Positions 25,574 to 36,335 are shown, numbered from the stretch's first letter. The stretch is DNA of 64,000 nucleotides from Gymnodinialimonas sp. 57CJ19 (GCF_038396845.1 NZ_CP151587.1:2826001-2890000); one strand, 5' to 3'. Notes: a model not told the origin generated them from the sequence alone. Translations and numbers: made by a program.

Positions 25574-28500
25574 TCAGCTACACCCAGAGGTGCCGCCGCA
25601 GGTGTTGCACTTCATGCAGGTGCCGTTGCGCACCAGCGTGTAGTTGCCACATTCGCCGCAGGCCTCGCCCTCATAGCCCTGCATCTTCGCCTTTGTGCGG
25701 GCATCAATGGAGACAGAGCCGGTGGACACAGCCGTGGTGGCGGTGGCCGCCGCCATGGTGCCGCCGCTGCCCTTGGTTTCAGGCACCAGCGTTTCCAGCG
25801 TGGCCACCGGGTCCGCGTTCATGCCGCCCTGCAACACGTGCAGCTCTTGTGGGGCCCGGTAGCGCAGGTAACCGGTGGAGGCCACTTGCTTGAGCACATC
25901 AACGGCTGAGGCGGCACGCGATCCCGGCACTTCCTCGAAGTTGCGCACGCCCTCTTCCTGTCCACGGCCCACGTCATCGAACGTGTCGCCGGTCGGGGCC
26001 ACATGGGCCAGATCAGTGCGGTCCAGATAGGACACGGCCAATTCGCGGAAGATGTAGTCGAGGATCGAGGTCGCGTTCTTGATCGTCTCGTTGCCCTGGA
26101 CCATGCCCGATGGCTCGAACTTGGTGAAGGTGAAGGCGTCCACGAACTCCTCCAGCGGCACGCCGTATTGCAGGCCCACGCTGACGGCGATGGCGAAGTT
26201 GTTCATCATCGCGCGGAAGCCTGCGCCTTCCTTGTGCATGTCGATGAAGATCTCGCCCAGGTTGCCGTCCTCGTACTCGCCGGTACGCAGGTAGACCTTG
26301 TGGCCGCCGACGATGGCTTTCTGAGTGTAGCCTTTCCGGCGCTGAGGCATCTTTTCGCGCGCGCGGGAGATTTCCTTGACGATGATCTTCTCGACGACCT
26401 TTTCGGCCAGCACGTTGGCTTTTTGCTGCGGCGAGCCCGTTTCCAGGATTTCAGCGGCATCGTCGTCGTCCTCGACCAAGGCAGCGGCCAGAGGTTGCGA
26501 CAGTTTGGAGCCGTCCCGATACAGAGCGTTGGCCTTGACGCCCAGGGACCAGGAGAGCTCGTAGGCTTTCTGGCAATCCTCGATGGAGGCGTGGTTGGCC
26601 ATGTTGATCGTCTTGGAAATCGCACCCGAGATAAAGGACTGGGACGCGGCCATCATGTGGATATGGCTATCCACGCTCAGGTAGCGTTTGCCTTTCTTCC
26701 CGCAGGGGTTCGCGCAGTCGAACACGCTAAGGTGCTCGTCCTTCAGGAACGGTGCGCCTTCCAAGGTCATGGTCCCACAGACGTGGTCGTTTGCGGCCTC
26801 GATATCGGCTTTGGTGAAGCCGAGGTGACGCAGCAGGTCGAAGGTGGGATCGTTCAGTTTTTCCGCAGGGATACCAAGGGTTTCGGTGCAGAAGTCCGCG
26901 CCGAGGGTCCATTGGTTGAATACGAAGCGGATATCAAAGGCTTGTGGCAGGGCCTCTTCGATCTTGGTGATTTCAGCGGGGCCGAAACCGTGACCAATCA
27001 GGCTGGTGTGGTTGATGCCGGGCGCCTGACCGATGGTGCCGTGACCGACCGCATAGGCGATGATTTCTTCGATCTGGCTGGAGGAATAGCCCAGTGTCTC
27101 CAGCGCGGCAGGCACCGACTGGTTGATGATCTTGAAGTAACCGCCGCCGGCCAGCTTCTTGAACTTCACCAGGGCGAAGTCAGGCTCGATGCCGGTGGTG
27201 TCGCAGTCCATCACAAGGCCGATGGTGCCCGTAGGCGCCACGACGGTTGCTTGCGCGTTGCGGTAGCCGTGCTGCTCGCCCAGGGTCAGCGCCTCGTCCC
27301 ATGCTTGCTTGGCAAGGCTGACCAGCGTTTGGTCGGGGCAGTTGGCGTGGTCGAGGGCAACGGGGTTCACGTTCACCGCCTCATAGCCGTCGGTCTTGCC
27401 GTAGGCCGCGTTGCGGTGGTTGCGGATCACCCGCAGCATGTGCTCGCGGTTTTTCTTGTAGCCGGCGAAGGGCCCAAGCTCGGAGGCGATCTCGGCGGAG
27501 GTCGCATAAGCCACACCGGTCATGATCGCGGTGAGCGAGCCGCAAAGGGCGCGGCCCTCGGCGCTGTCGTAGGAGTGCCCCATGTTCATCAGCAAGCCGC
27601 CGATGTTGGCGAAGCCAAGGCCCAGGGTGCGGAAGTCGTAGGAGCGTTGGGCGATTTCCTTGGAGGGGAACTGCGCCATCATCACCGAGATTTCCAGCGT
27701 CAGCGTCCACAGACGGCAGGCGTGGATGTAGCTTTCCGCGTCAAACGTGCCGCCGTTGTAGAAGGTCAGCAGGTTCATCGACGCCAGGTTACAGGCCGTG
27801 TCGTCCAGGAACATGTACTCGGAGCACGGGTTGGAGCCGCGGATTTCGCCGTCCTCGGGGCATGTGTGCCATGCGTTGACGGTGTCGTGGTACTGGATGC
27901 CGGGATCGGCACAGGCCCAGGCGGCGTGGCCGACTTTTTCCCACAGGTCGCGGGCTTTGATCGTCTTGGCTGGCTTGCCGTCACGACGATTCATCAGGTT
28001 CCAGTCGTCGTCATTCTCAACCGCCTTGAGGAAGGCATCGGTGACGCGGATGGAGTTGTTGGAGTTCTGGCCAGAGACCGAGTTATACGCCTCGCTGTCC
28101 CAATCCGTGTCGTAGGTCGGGAACTCAATGCTGGTGTGGCCCTGCTTGGCGTAATCCAGCACGCGCTTCACGTAAGTCTCGGGGATCATGACCTTTTTGG
28201 CTTCGCGGATCGCGCCTTTCAACGCGTCGTTCTTGGCCGGGTCAACCGCATCATCCAGGGAGCCGTCCCATGTCTTGATCGCGCCGAAGATACCGTTGAG
28301 CATCTTTTCGTGCATCTTGGAGCCGGCCACGATGGAGGCAACCTTTTGCTCTTCCAGCACCTTCCACTCGATGAATTCCTCGATATCGGGGTGATCGGCG
28401 TCCACGATCACCATCTTCGCCGCGCGCCGCGTAGTGCCGCCGGACTTGATCGCGCCCGCCGCGCGGTCACCGATCTTCAGGAAACCCATCAGGCCCGAAG

Positions 28501-29251
28501 ATTTACCACCACCCGACAGCTTCTCGCCCTCACCGCGCAGGTGAGAGAAGTTGGTGCCGGTGCCCGAGCCGTACTTGAACAGACGCGCTTCACGTACCCA
28601 CAGGTCCATGATGCCGCCGTCGTTCACCAGGTCATCCTGCACGCCTTGGATGAAGCAGGCGTGGGGCTGTGGGTGCTCGTAGGAAGAGGTGGATTTCGTC
28701 AGCTTACCGGTCTTGTAGTCCACATAGTGGTGGCCTTGGGCCGGGCCATCGATGCCGTAGGCCCAATGCAGGCCGGTATTGAACCACTGCGGGCTGTTGG
28801 GCGCTGCCATCTGGCGCGCCAGCATCAGCTGCATCTCGTCGAAGTACGCCTGTGCGTCGGCCTCAGACGTGAAGTAGCCGCCCTTCCAGCCCCAGTAAGC
28901 CCAAGCGCCCGCAAGGCGCCGGAAGACCTGCTTGGCGGACGTTTCGCCACCATAACGCTGGTCTTCCGGCATAGCCTCCAGCGCCTTTTCGTCGGCCACG
29001 TGGCGCTGAAGGAATGCGGGGACGCCTTTTTCTTTTACAGGCTTGGTCGCGGCGGGCACGCCCGCTTTGCGGAAGTATTTCTGGGCGATCACGTCCGAGG
29101 CAACCTGGCTCCAGCCGGTCGGCACTTCGACGTTGTCGAGCTTGAACACGATTGTCCCGTCGGGATTGCGAATCTCCGACGTGGTCGTCGTGAAAGTCTG
29201 ATCCGCATACACATCTGCGCCGTCGCGGGTAAATCGCCGTTCAATCTTCAT
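25574..29251 (-). CDS. nrdJ: Vitamin B12-dependent (class II) ribonucleotide reductase NrdJ
   Basis: Makes deoxyribonucleotides using adenosylcobalamin, with or without oxygen. The 1225-residue length is typical of the long alphaproteobacterial form. Motifs include [20 protein letters not shown] (active-site Cys, Glu region, about 470-490), the glycine-rich [19 protein letters not shown] and [22 protein letters not shown]-terminal zinc-ribbon-like end ([15 protein letters not shown]...CNTCGG) holds redox or metal cysteines. No other RNR is in the window. NrdR-like boxes lie upstream; no cobalamin riboswitch was seen. Confidence 0.96.
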   Translation of the reverse strand: MKIERRFTRDGADVYADQTFTTTTSEIRNPDGTIVFKLDNVEVPTGWSQVASDVIAQKYFRKAGVPAATKPVKEKGVPAFLQRHVADEKALEAMPEDQRYGGETSAKQVFRRLAGAWAYWGWKGGYFTSEADAQAYFDEMQLMLARQMAAPNSPQWFNTGLHWAYGIDGPAQGHHYVDYKTGKLTKSTSSYEHPQPHACFIQGVQDDLVNDGGIMDLWVREARLFKYGSGTGTNFSHLRGEGEKLSGGGKSSGLMGFLKIGDRAAGAIKSGGTTRRAAKMVIVDADHPDIEEFIEWKVLEEQKVASIVAGSKMHEKMLNGIFGAIKTWDGSLDDAVDPAKNDALKGAIREAKKVMIPETYVKRVLDYAKQGHTSIEFPTYDTDWDSEAYNSVSGQNSNNSIRVTDAFLKAVENDDDWNLMNRRDGKPAKTIKARDLWEKVGHAAWACADPGIQYHDTVNAWHTCPEDGEIRGSNPCSEYMFLDDTACNLASMNLLTFYNGGTFDAESYIHACRLWTLTLEISVMMAQFPSKEIAQRSYDFRTLGLGFANIGGLLMNMGHSYDSAEGRALCGSLTAIMTGVAYATSAEIASELGPFAGYKKNREHMLRVIRNHRNAAYGKTDGYEAVNVNPVALDHANCPDQTLVSLAKQAWDEALTLGEQHGYRNAQATVVAPTGTIGLVMDCDTTGIEPDFALVKFKKLAGGGYFKIINQSVPAALETLGYSSSQIEEIIAYAVGHGTIGQAPGINHTSLIGHGFGPAEITKIEEALPQAFDIRFVFNQWTLGADFCTETLGIPAEKLNDPTFDLLRHLGFTKADIEAANDHVCGTMTLEGAPFLKDEHLSVFDCANPCGKKGKRYLSVDSHIHMMAASQSFISGAISKTINMANHASIEDCQKAYELSWSLGVKANALYRDGSKLSQPLAAALVEDDDDAAEILETGSPQQKANVLAEKVVEKIIVKEISRAREKMPQRRKGYTQKAIVGGHKVYLRTGEYEDGNLGEIFIDMHKEGAGFRAMMNNFAIAVSVGLQYGVPLEEFVDAFTFTKFEPSGMVQGNETIKNATSILDYIFRELAVSYLDRTDLAHVAPTGDTFDDVGRGQEEGVRNFEEVPGSRAASAVDVLKQVASTGYLRYRAPQELHVLQGGMNADPVATLETLVPETKGSGGTMAAATATTAVSTGSVSIDARTKAKMQGYEGEACGECGNYTLVRNGTCMKCNTCGGTSGCS

Positions 29252-29469
29252 GAATCTGCCTCTTTAAATTCTCACCAGAGCCTGCGGCCCATGTCCCATC
29301 CAAGCGGTCTGCCAGGGTCTTCTGCCCTCTGACCGTTCTAATCTTGTGGAGCGCGTTATCCTTGCAATGCGCACATCGGTCCGGACGGCCGCAGATTGCC
29401 TGCGGTCGGCAGTCCATTGATGTACTCGCACAGATACTGCTGAGGTTACCCTCTGCCCCTGCCGGTGAT

Positions 29470-29516
29470 GCGCTATATGTGGTAGCGCTTGATCCGACAT
29501 ACACTAACTGACGTAT
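29470..29516 (-). promoter_or_regulatory. Weak NrdR box pair upstream of nrdJ
   Basis: 29470-29485 (core CTATATGTGGT) and 29501-29516 (ACACTAACTGACGTAT) each match only part of the NrdR consensus, but their 31-base spacing equals three helical turns, which is usual for paired NrdR boxes. They lie about 220-265 bases before the nrdJ ATG. Confidence 0.35.
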
Positions 29517-29754
29517 CTGGACCAATCGGGTCAATCACTTTTTTGGATAATCCACAGGGAAATAAACCTTGCAATCGCGACCGATCGCAGGGGCTCCAAT
29601 TTGCCCGCTGATTCCTGTGCACAGGTGTCAACGTTAACCAATCAAGGGTTTCCCTTTAAACCGGGCGGGATAGCCGACGTGCTGCATGTGACCTTGGGTG
29701 AATCACGGTCCCGTTACTTCGCACGGCTCGCCCGATTCAGCGCGAGGCGCCCAA

Positions 29755-29770
29755 ACACTAGATATAGTGT
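29755..29770. promoter_or_regulatory. Strong NrdR-like box
   Basis: ACACTAGATATAGTGT matches the NrdR consensus (acaCwAtATaTwGtgt) at 15 of 16 positions, with perfect 6-bp arms. It is 504 bases upstream of nrdJ and about 84 bases from tRNA-Pro. Its distance from nrdJ is unusual and implies a distant promoter or looping. Confidence 0.55.
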
Positions 29771-29853
29771 GGTCATGACAGATAAGTCACAGACAACCCA
29801 ATAATTCGAGGGTTCGGCCAAATCGGCCCCAAAATGTGGATTGTGCTGGAAAG

Positions 29854-29930
29854 TGGTCGGGGCGGCGAGATTCGAACTCACGACCCCCTGTACCCAAAAC
29901 AGGTGCGCTACCAGACTGCGCCACGCCCCG
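29854..29930 (-). tRNA. tRNA-Pro (anticodon TGG)
   Basis: A 77-base cloverleaf including encoded CCA. The acceptor stem pairs CGGGGCG with CGCCCCG, the anticodon arm CCTGT-TTTGGGT-ACAGG gives anticodon TGG, and GTTCGAATC forms the T loop. It reads proline codons CCA/CCG by wobble and is transcribed leftward. Confidence 0.97.
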
Positions 29931-29989
29931 ACCGTGCGGGGGTCATATCCAGAGACGGGAGGGGTGTGCAAGCCCCCAGTTGCACTTCT

Positions 29990-30472
29990 TTATTCCGAAC
30001 AGGGCCAAACAGCGATTTCTTGCGCCACAGAGACGTGGCGCAATTGGGTTCCCGGCGCGATCCCGAAAGTTTCCGCTGTGCCTGCGTTCACCTCCAGTAC
30101 ATATAGTATGTCATCGCTGCCGCCGGGAATCGGCGTGCGGTCCATGGGAACGGCATCGGTGTGGACGTTAACCACCTGCCCCGTCTCATCGGCGAAAATC
30201 ATGTCGAGGGGAATCAGCGTGTTCTCCATCCAGAAGCTTACCCGCTGTGGATGGTCATAGATAAAGAGCATCCCGCCAAGGCGCGGCAGCTCGGGCACGT
30301 GCATCAACCCCTGGGCGCGTTCGTGCACCTCATCGGCGATGGCCACGCGGAATCGGGCGCTGCCCCAATCGCCACGCAGCTCGACGCGGTCCTCGCTGCA
30401 ATTGGCCAAGGCAGGCGCGGCAGCGAACGGCATCGCAGCCAAGATCAGACATCCCAGAAGATTACGTCGCAT
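29990..30472 (-). CDS. DUF192 domain protein, exported
   Basis: A 160-residue protein with an N-terminal signal peptide (LLGCLILAAMPFAAAPALA, cleavage near residue 23) and a single DUF192 domain. Recognisable family elements are RAQGLMHVPEL, GGMLFIYDHPQRVSFWMENT (conserved Phe-Trp-Met) and IPLDMIFADETGQVV. The biochemical function of the family is not established. The mature protein is expected in the periplasm. It is 58 bases downstream of the cold-shock gene in the same direction, so they may share a transcript. Confidence 0.85.
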   Translation of the reverse strand: MRRNLLGCLILAAMPFAAAPALANCSEDRVELRGDWGSARFRVAIADEVHERAQGLMHVPELPRLGGMLFIYDHPQRVSFWMENTLIPLDMIFADETGQVVNVHTDAVPMDRTPIPGGSDDILYVLEVNAGTAETFGIAPGTQLRHVSVAQEIAVWPCSE

Positions 30473-30530
30473 GGATAAGGTCTCACTTCTCTTTGTCGCG
30501 GCACACGGCCCCGAACCCAGAGGAATGTGC

Positions 30531-31076
30531 CTAAATCGTATCCCAGTTGCGCACTTCGGCGGCCATTTTGCCCCGCGGCCCGTCGACCACCTTCACGGCA
30601 ATCGCTTCACCGGGCTGCAACTCAGCGAAACCGGAACTGCGCAAAACCTCGACGTGCACGAAGACATCCGTGGCGTCGCCAAAGACATTGGCAAAGCCAA
30701 AGCCCTTCACCTTGTCAAACCACTTCACACGCGCCGCGACAAGGGGCAGGTCAGTGGCATCGGGAAGGTCGGGAAACGGGCGCGGCTCGTCCGGGGCATC
30801 GTGATCAGAGGCTTCAATGGCGATCACCTCGGTCGCCTGAAGTCCGCGACCGGTGGTTTGTGCGCGGAGCATCACGCGCGCCCCTTCCGCGATCGACCCA
30901 CGGCCAAAGCTGCGCAACACATTCGCGTGGAGCAAGATATCGGGCCCGCCATCTTCGGCGAGGACAAAACCAAACCCTTTGGTCGTGTCGAACCATTTTA
31001 CCTGACCCGCGACCATAGCGCCGCCAGCACCACTTTCTGCGCGTCCCAAACCCATATCTCCAATATCACGTACCAT
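30531..31076 (-). CDS. Cold-shock-domain protein with two CSDs
   Basis: A 181-residue protein with two cold-shock domains, a common alphaproteobacterial form. Domain 1 has GQVKWFDTTKGFGFVLAEDG (about 23-42); domain 2 has VKWFDKVKGFGFANVFGDA (about 110-128). Both retain the RNP1-like aromatic GFGF core and a following D(I/V)(L/F)(L/V)H segment. An acidic linker rich in Asp and Pro joins them. It would bind single-stranded RNA or DNA. Met8 (preceded by GGAG) is an alternative start. Confidence 0.93.
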   Translation of the reverse strand: MVRDIGDMGLGRAESGAGGAMVAGQVKWFDTTKGFGFVLAEDGGPDILLHANVLRSFGRGSIAEGARVMLRAQTTGRGLQATEVIAIEASDHDAPDEPRPFPDLPDATDLPLVAARVKWFDKVKGFGFANVFGDATDVFVHVEVLRSSGFAELQPGEAIAVKVVDGPRGKMAAEVRNWDTI

Positions 31077-31202
31077 GACCTATCGTGGCATCGTTGTACG
31101 CGCACACAAGGCTAAAGAAATAAGGTTTATCAATAGGTTGCAATTTCGCGTAACGCCAAATTGTATATCGGCAACACCCAAGTCAGGTGACGTTAACGTA
31201 AC

Positions 31203-31823
31203 TCACGGGTTCAGACGCTGAACTTTCCAAGGCATTTCCGGCCCGGTTCGACGCCACTGAAACCGGTCATGCAGGCGGAAGGCACCATCGGCCCAGAACT
31301 CGATTTCCGTGGGCACGATCCGGAAACCGCCCCAAAATGGCGGCCGGTCCGGGTTCGTCCCCTTCGCGGCCGTGACCCGTGCCACATCGGCCATCAGCGA
31401 CGCGCGACTGTCCAAGGGCTGCGATTGGTCCGAGGCCCACGCCCCCAGACGGCTCTTGAGAGAGCGCGACTTATAGTAGACATCAGCCTGCGGCCCGGCG
31501 ACTTTCTCGGTCGTCCCCCTCACGCGAATTTGACGGCGCAGACTTTTCCAATGCATCACGAAAGCGGCCTTTTGGGTCGCGTCGATCTCTTGTCCCTTGG
31601 CGGAGCCATAGTTCGTATAGAAGACAAAACCACCCTGCCCCGCCCCCGGTGCCTCGATCTCTTTCAGCAAGACCATCCGCGCGTTCGGCATGCCCGTGGC
31701 ATCGACAGTGGATAGCGCGATGGCGTTGGGATCGTTGGGCTCGGCCGCTTCGGCCTCTTCCAGCCAGGTCTGCGCCAGTGCAAAGGGATCATCGCCCGCA
31801 AAAATACCGTTTCGCTCACTCAT
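31203..31823 (-). CDS. pdxH: Pyridoxamine 5'-phosphate oxidase
   Basis: FMN enzyme that oxidises pyridoxamine or pyridoxine phosphate to pyridoxal phosphate, the last step of vitamin B6 synthesis. The 206 residues are normal length. Family motifs are [38 protein letters not shown] and [16 protein letters not shown]. The C-terminal [14 protein letters not shown]...LHDR and final RLNP are intact. An AGGAGG ribosome-binding site precedes the ATG. It is divergent from fabI with about 135 bases between. Confidence 0.95.
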   Translation of the reverse strand: MSERNGIFAGDDPFALAQTWLEEAEAAEPNDPNAIALSTVDATGMPNARMVLLKEIEAPGAGQGGFVFYTNYGSAKGQEIDATQKAAFVMHWKSLRRQIRVRGTTEKVAGPQADVYYKSRSLKSRLGAWASDQSQPLDSRASLMADVARVTAAKGTNPDRPPFWGGFRIVPTEIEFWADGAFRLHDRFQWRRTGPEMPWKVQRLNP

Positions 31824-31970
31824 CTGATGCCTCCTGATCGTCGTTGTTACCTGAGCTAGCGGGCAACAGCCGCCCCGACAAGAGGCACCGACCCGACGCC
31901 TAGTTCTTGAAGCCCTGCATGGTATGGCCTACGAGAGTGTCAACAAACGATTAAGAGAATGGGACACACG

Positions 31971-32783
31971 ATGGGTATGATGGACGGTAAGCGCGGTCTG
32001 ATTATGGGCCTGGCCAACGATAAATCCATCGCATGGGGGATCGCCAAGGCGCTCGCTGCGGAAGGGGCTGAACTGGCGTTCTCTTATCAGGGCGATGCCT
32101 TGCTCAAGCGTGTGGGGCCCTTGGCCGAGCAGCTGGGATCGTCGCTGGTCATCCCCTGCGATGTTGGCGACGAGTCGTCCCTGGACAGCCTGTTCGAGAC
32201 ATTGGGCAAGGAATGGGACAACCTGGACTTCGTCGTCCACGCCATTGGTTTCTCGGACAAAAATGAGCTGCGCGGGCGCTACGTCGAAACCTCGCCCGCG
32301 AACTTCGAGATGACGATGAACATATCGGTCTACTCCTTCACCGCCGTGTGCCAACGGGCCGAGAAGATGATGAACAACGGCGGCTCGCTGCTGACGCTCA
32401 CCTATTACGGCGCCGAGCGGGTGATGCCCCACTACAACGTCATGGGCGTGGCAAAGGCCGCGCTGGAGGCCTCCGTCATGTATCTGGCCGAGGATCTGGG
32501 CCGCGACGGCATCCGTGTGAACGCGATTTCCGCCGGCACGATCAAGACCCTCGCCGCGTCGGGCATCGGTGATTTCCGCTACATCCTGAAATGGAACGAA
32601 AATAATTCGCCCCTGCGCCGCACCGTGACCCAGGATGAAGTCGGCAAATCCGCGCTTTATCTGCTGTCTGACATGGGCAGTGCCGTCACCGGAGAGGTTC
32701 ACCACGTCGATGCGGGCTACCACGTCATCGGCATGAAGAACCCCGAAGCGCCCGACATGAGCATCGAGAAGAAGGGCGAGTAA
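31971..32783 (+). CDS. fabI: Enoyl-ACP reductase FabI
   Basis: NADH-dependent enzyme completing each cycle of fatty-acid elongation; the target of triclosan-type inhibitors. From the ATG at 31971 the protein is 270 residues; an ATG at 31959 adds four more. It starts [23 protein letters not shown], the FabI nucleotide-binding form. The catalytic pair is in YNVMGVAK, with Tyr and Lys separated by six residues, after [28 protein letters not shown] is the substrate loop. It ends one base before gpt, so the two genes are probably co-transcribed. Confidence 0.95.
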   Translation: MGMMDGKRGLIMGLANDKSIAWGIAKALAAEGAELAFSYQGDALLKRVGPLAEQLGSSLVIPCDVGDESSLDSLFETLGKEWDNLDFVVHAIGFSDKNELRGRYVETSPANFEMTMNISVYSFTAVCQRAEKMMNNGGSLLTLTYYGAERVMPHYNVMGVAKAALEASVMYLAEDLGRDGIRVNAISAGTIKTLAASGIGDFRYILKWNENNSPLRRTVTQDEVGKSALYLLSDMGSAVTGEVHHVDAGYHVIGMKNPEAPDMSIEKKGE

Positions 32784-32784
32784 G

Positions 32785-33303
32785 ATGACAACACAACTGC
32801 CCCACGAAAAAGGCTTCCACATCTCCTGGGACCAAATCCACCGTGACAGCCGCGCTTTGGCGTGGCGCTTGGATGGCCGTGGCCCCGATGACGGCGCATG
32901 GCGTGCGGTCGTCGCGATCACCCGCGGCGGCATGGCGCCTGCGATGATCGTGGCCCGAGAGTTGGACATCCGCACCGTCGACACGATCTCTGTCGTGTCC
33001 TACCATTCCGGCGGCGGCAAAGCCGACAAGCGCCGCGAGGCGAAGGTGCTGAAATCCCCCGACGCCGAGATCATGGGCGACGGCGAAGGCATCTTGATCG
33101 TCGATGATCTGGTGGACAGCGGCAAAACGCTCGAACTGGTCCGCTCGCTCTACCCCAAGGCGCATTTCGCAACGGTCTACGCCAAGCCGGAAGGCGAGCC
33201 GATGGTGGACACGTTTATTACGGGCGTATCCCAAGACACGTGGATTTTCTTCCCCTGGGATATGGCTCTGCAATACGTGGAGCCGTATCGCGGCAAGGAT
33301 TGA
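32785..33303 (+). CDS. gpt: Xanthine phosphoribosyltransferase Gpt
   Basis: Purine salvage enzyme converting xanthine or guanine with PRPP to XMP or GMP. The 172 residues have [20 protein letters not shown] near 45-64 and the PRPP-binding motif [13 protein letters not shown] near 107-119. The end [21 protein letters not shown] has the base-contacting Trp/Phe region typical of XGPRT. It begins one base after fabI. A small GCCCG/CGGGC hairpin at 33370-33383 followed by CTTT may be a weak terminator. Confidence 0.94.
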   Translation: MTTQLPHEKGFHISWDQIHRDSRALAWRLDGRGPDDGAWRAVVAITRGGMAPAMIVARELDIRTVDTISVVSYHSGGGKADKRREAKVLKSPDAEIMGDGEGILIVDDLVDSGKTLELVRSLYPKAHFATVYAKPEGEPMVDTFITGVSQDTWIFFPWDMALQYVEPYRGKD

Positions 33304-33507
33304 CGGGGGGCGACGAGGCACAAGTCTGCTGAGCGGGGACGAAGCAGTCGATCGGTAATCAACCGATTTGCCCGCTTTCGGGCCTTTGCTGACCTTGGTG
33401 ATGTCTGCAGCGAATGACGGCTTCGAGCCCGAATTGACCAATGCTGCGGTGTGTACGAATGGCCGCTCTCTGGAAGGGTGCGCTGGCAGCTGACTTATAT
33501 TAGCGGG

Positions 33508-34461
33508 TCAGAGTTTCCACTCGAACCCAACAGCTTTTTCCGACTCATTCCAAAGCCTTGTCATGACAGCCTTGTCATAGGCGTGAGCGTTCAGTGAACC
33601 CTTGCCGACCGGGCCGACCGCTTCCATTCGGCCCGTCGGACCATAGAGGGCGCGTTGCTCGGTCAGAGCCTCTTCGGTCGCGCACATGACCTCAGGGTAT
33701 GATCCTTGTTCGGCAGTCTGGACCATCGGCGTCTTGCTCATCAGCCACCAGATGAAACGCATCGTGCGGCTTCCGCTGGTGGTTATAAGCGATGTGGCCG
33801 ACGAGCCCGGATGACAGACGAAGACCTCGACATCCTTGCGCCCCGCCGCGGCCAGACGGTCCTGCAATTCATAGGCAAACATCATTTGCGCCAGCTTGCT
33901 CTGCGAATACGCGGTGTTCGCGCCATAGCCCTCATCCCAGTTCATGTCATCGAACTTGATGGTTTTTAGACCCATGTTATAGCCGAGGCTGGCGACGACC
34001 ACGATCCGGCCTTTGCTTTCCGCGATGCGATCGAACAGCCGACCATTGAGCAGGAAATGTCCGTAGTGATTGGTGCCAAGCTGGCTTTCGAACCCGTCGA
34101 CGGTCAGCTTGCGTGTTGGCACCTGCGCGATGGCGGCGTTGTTGATCAGCGCGTCGATGCGCGGCACCGTCTTCAGGACCTCTTCGGCAGCCTTGCGCAC
34201 GCTGTCCAAAACAGACAGGTCCATCCGGATGAAGCTCACGTCGGCCTCTGCACCGAATTCCTCTTTCAGATCAGCGATTGCAGCCTCGGATTTCTCCGCC
34301 GAGCGGTTCAGCATCACCACCTTGGCGTTCTTCTTCAGAAGGATGCGCGCGGCCTGAAAGCCAGCGCCCGCGTTGGCGCCGGTGATGATGTAGGTCTTGC
34401 CTAACTGGTTGCCGAGGCGTTCTGGCGTCCAGCCTTTCGGTCCGAATGTCGTATCTGCCAT
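33508..34461 (-). CDS. Short-chain dehydrogenase/reductase (retinol-dehydrogenase-like)
   Basis: A 317-residue classical-type SDR with the coenzyme motif TGANAGAGFQAARIL near 32-46, NNAAIAQVP, and the catalytic Tyr-x-x-x-Lys in AYSQSKLAQM. The length and NAAIA/LGTNHYGHFLL motifs resemble retinol dehydrogenase/WW-oxidoreductase-type SDRs, but the substrate cannot be told. An AGGAGA precedes the ATG. It is divergent from an AraC-type regulator starting about 160 bases away, a pairing often seen for inducible oxidoreductases. The cofactor is probably NADP(H), inferred only. Confidence 0.88.
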   Translation of the reverse strand: MADTTFGPKGWTPERLGNQLGKTYIITGANAGAGFQAARILLKKNAKVVMLNRSAEKSEAAIADLKEEFGAEADVSFIRMDLSVLDSVRKAAEEVLKTVPRIDALINNAAIAQVPTRKLTVDGFESQLGTNHYGHFLLNGRLFDRIAESKGRIVVVASLGYNMGLKTIKFDDMNWDEGYGANTAYSQSKLAQMMFAYELQDRLAAAGRKDVEVFVCHPGSSATSLITTSGSRTMRFIWWLMSKTPMVQTAEQGSYPEVMCATEEALTEQRALYGPTGRMEAVGPVGKGSLNAHAYDKAVMTRLWNESEKAVGFEWKL

Positions 34462-34622
34462 TTTCTGTCTCCTGCCAGCGCAGGCTGGCGGTTTGCGGTG
34501 TCATTGTCTGAAAGCACAGATAGACCCAAGCAGGATGCAGAAACAGGCAGCATTCTCTCGATTACTTGCCCAATCGTCTCAACGACATTGCAATGATGAA
34601 AGTCCTCTGTCAGCAAGTGTGC

Positions 34623-35537
34623 ATGAGCAAAGACCAGATCAAAAACCTTATCGAGCGCCGTCTACCCGAGGCAGGCCTTGTCGATACAGCACTCAAGGGC
34701 GTCCAGCTTTTCCGGGTGACCGAGGCCATGCCCTGCGTGCCTGCTGTCTACGAGCCCACAGTGGTAGCTGTTCTCTGTGGCTCTAAAGAAGCTGTTCTGG
34801 ACGGTGAGCACCACGTCTATGGCAGCGACAATTACCTATTGTGTCCCATGACTTTACCGGTGGAGGCGGGCACGCCTCAGGCGTCCAAAGAAAATCCTCT
34901 GCTCGGCGTGATGATTACTTTGGACCCAAGAATGATGCGCGAACTCACGATGGAGATCGGGGCAACTGCAGTTGGCAGGAGACAGTCTCCGGTTGAGGCG
35001 GCACAGGCTCTGGCCTTGGCGTCATGGGATGCCGGATTCACCGAGGCTTTGCTGCGGCTCCTCGAGTTACTCGATAATCCGGTCGATCTTGAGGTGCTGG
35101 GAACAGGGAGGCTGCGCGAGTTATGTTACGCGGTGCTCGTGGGCGAAGCCGGGACCGTTGCAAGACGGGCCTTCGGGATCGGAAATGAGATTGCGCGTAC
35201 AATCGACTATCTCTCGAGCCATCTGAACGAACAGGTCACTATCGACGATATGGCCGACCATGTGGGGATGAGCCGCGCAGTTTTCCATCGGCGGTTCAAG
35301 GAGGCGACGACTATGTCGCCGATCCAGTTCGTGAAATCGATGCGGTTGAATAACGCTGCGATGAAGATCGCCGAGGGGAAGACCGTGTCCGAGGCGGCCT
35401 GGGCCGTGGGCTATCAAAGCGCATCTCAGTTCAGCCGTGAGTTCAAAAGGGTGTACGGCCAATCACCACGACAATGGAGTCACGACCAACAACTTGCGGC
35501 AGGGGTGGCCCAGGGCCAACTTAGCGGACCTTTATGA
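34623..35537 (+). CDS. AraC-family regulator with AraC_N domain
   Basis: A 304-residue regulator from the ATG at 34623; earlier in-frame starts exist at 34593 and a TTG at 34566. An N-terminal AraC_N-type domain (about 15-170; PTVVAVLCGSKEAVLDGEHH) is followed by a C-terminal double helix-turn-helix with IDDMADHVGMSRAVFHRRFK and VSEAAWAVGYQSASQFSREF. Regulators of this subtype often sit divergently from one oxidoreductase they control, as here with the SDR gene. Base composition around this pair seems a little lower in GC than the neighbours, so recent acquisition is possible but unproved. Confidence 0.87.
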   Translation: MSKDQIKNLIERRLPEAGLVDTALKGVQLFRVTEAMPCVPAVYEPTVVAVLCGSKEAVLDGEHHVYGSDNYLLCPMTLPVEAGTPQASKENPLLGVMITLDPRMMRELTMEIGATAVGRRQSPVEAAQALALASWDAGFTEALLRLLELLDNPVDLEVLGTGRLRELCYAVLVGEAGTVARRAFGIGNEIARTIDYLSSHLNEQVTIDDMADHVGMSRAVFHRRFKEATTMSPIQFVKSMRLNNAAMKIAEGKTVSEAAWAVGYQSASQFSREFKRVYGQSPRQWSHDQQLAAGVAQGQLSGPL

Positions 35538-35680
35538 AGGCAAATCGAACGGCGGAAAGTCCCGCACAGCAGACCTCGGAGTAAAGTGCAGCGACTGTCT
35601 GAAATCCGCCCTTTCCTACCCTCTATGCTATGCGCGGCATCCGACGTTACGCGCTCTAACCTGCCCTCCGCACCCCCACC

Positions 35681-36235
35681 TCAATCACTCAAACTGGCCC
35701 GCGTCGCGCTTAACTGTTCGATCGCGATCGCCAGATGCTTGTCGCCTATCGCCTTGTCCCCGGCCTCTACCCGCACCTTGTGCGCGGCCATCAGGACATC
35801 GGCGTGGGTATGCACCGCGGGCGGCTCGAAACGATACGATGCCAGTTCGATCAGCATCCCCAGAGGGTCGCGGAAGTAGATGGAGTTCATGAAGCCCCGG
35901 TCCTTCTCGCCCGAATGTTTGATGCCGCGCGCGTCGAGCCGCTCCACCAGTTGGCTATACATCGACTGGCTGACCGAGAAGGCCACGTGGTGCAGCATCC
36001 CGGTGCTTTGCTCGGCGGCATGGTCCGGGGCCGTGCGGGCCTCGTTGGTGAAGATGGTGATCAGCCGCCCGTCGCCCGGATCGAAGTACAGGTGGCCTTG
36101 GTCCGGGTCGTCCAGATTGGGTTGCTCGAAGATGAACGGCATCCCCAGAACGCCTTCCCAAAAGTCGATGGAGGTCTGACGATCCGCGCCCATCATTGTG
36201 ATGTGATGCAGGCCTTGGGATTGCAATTTGTGCAT
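35681..36235 (-). CDS. VOC-family (glyoxalase/dioxygenase-fold) protein
   Basis: A 184-residue protein of the vicinal-oxygen-chelate superfamily. It shows paired beta-alpha-beta modules starting LHHITMMGADRQTSIDFWEGVLG and later MLHHVAFSVSQSMYSQLVERL. Candidate metal ligands are His in LHHIT, His in HHVAFSV and Glu in GMLIELASY. This resembles ring-cleaving dioxygenase-like members, but the family covers many activities and no substrate is proposed. It is flanked by unrelated genes. Confidence 0.82.
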   Translation of the reverse strand: MHKLQSQGLHHITMMGADRQTSIDFWEGVLGMPFIFEQPNLDDPDQGHLYFDPGDGRLITIFTNEARTAPDHAAEQSTGMLHHVAFSVSQSMYSQLVERLDARGIKHSGEKDRGFMNSIYFRDPLGMLIELASYRFEPPAVHTHADVLMAAHKVRVEAGDKAIGDKHLAIAIEQLSATRASLSD

Positions 36236-36335
36236 GGGCTGTCCTTTCGGTCAGGGCGGCATGCGCATGCGCCCGTTAACACTTTTATTGATCCAGAACA
36301 GAGGTTTAATCCCCTGCTCACGCTTGAGCAGACCG

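Larger units (their letters stand above)
29252..29853. other. Intergenic region upstream of nrdJ
   Basis: About 600 bases with no convincing coding frame. It probably contains the nrdJ promoter(s). It holds one strong NrdR-like box (29755-29770) and a weaker pair spaced 31 bases apart (29470-29485 and 29501-29516). No B12-box (the CAGTGGC complement) was seen, so a cobalamin riboswitch is unlikely. Confidence 0.5.

Noticed and set aside
26003..29332. An 1109-codon antisense frame opposite nrdJ, and a 641-codon one opposite bamA (4383-6308)
   Set aside because: Both arise from strong third-position GC bias of the real gene and have no family features.
29252..29750. Possible cobalamin riboswitch before nrdJ
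   Set aside because: No B12-box or associated helices were seen on the minus strand.
33304..33507. Small hairpin and possible short frame after gpt
   Set aside because: The stem is only five pairs with a short T stretch, and the frame has no supporting features.
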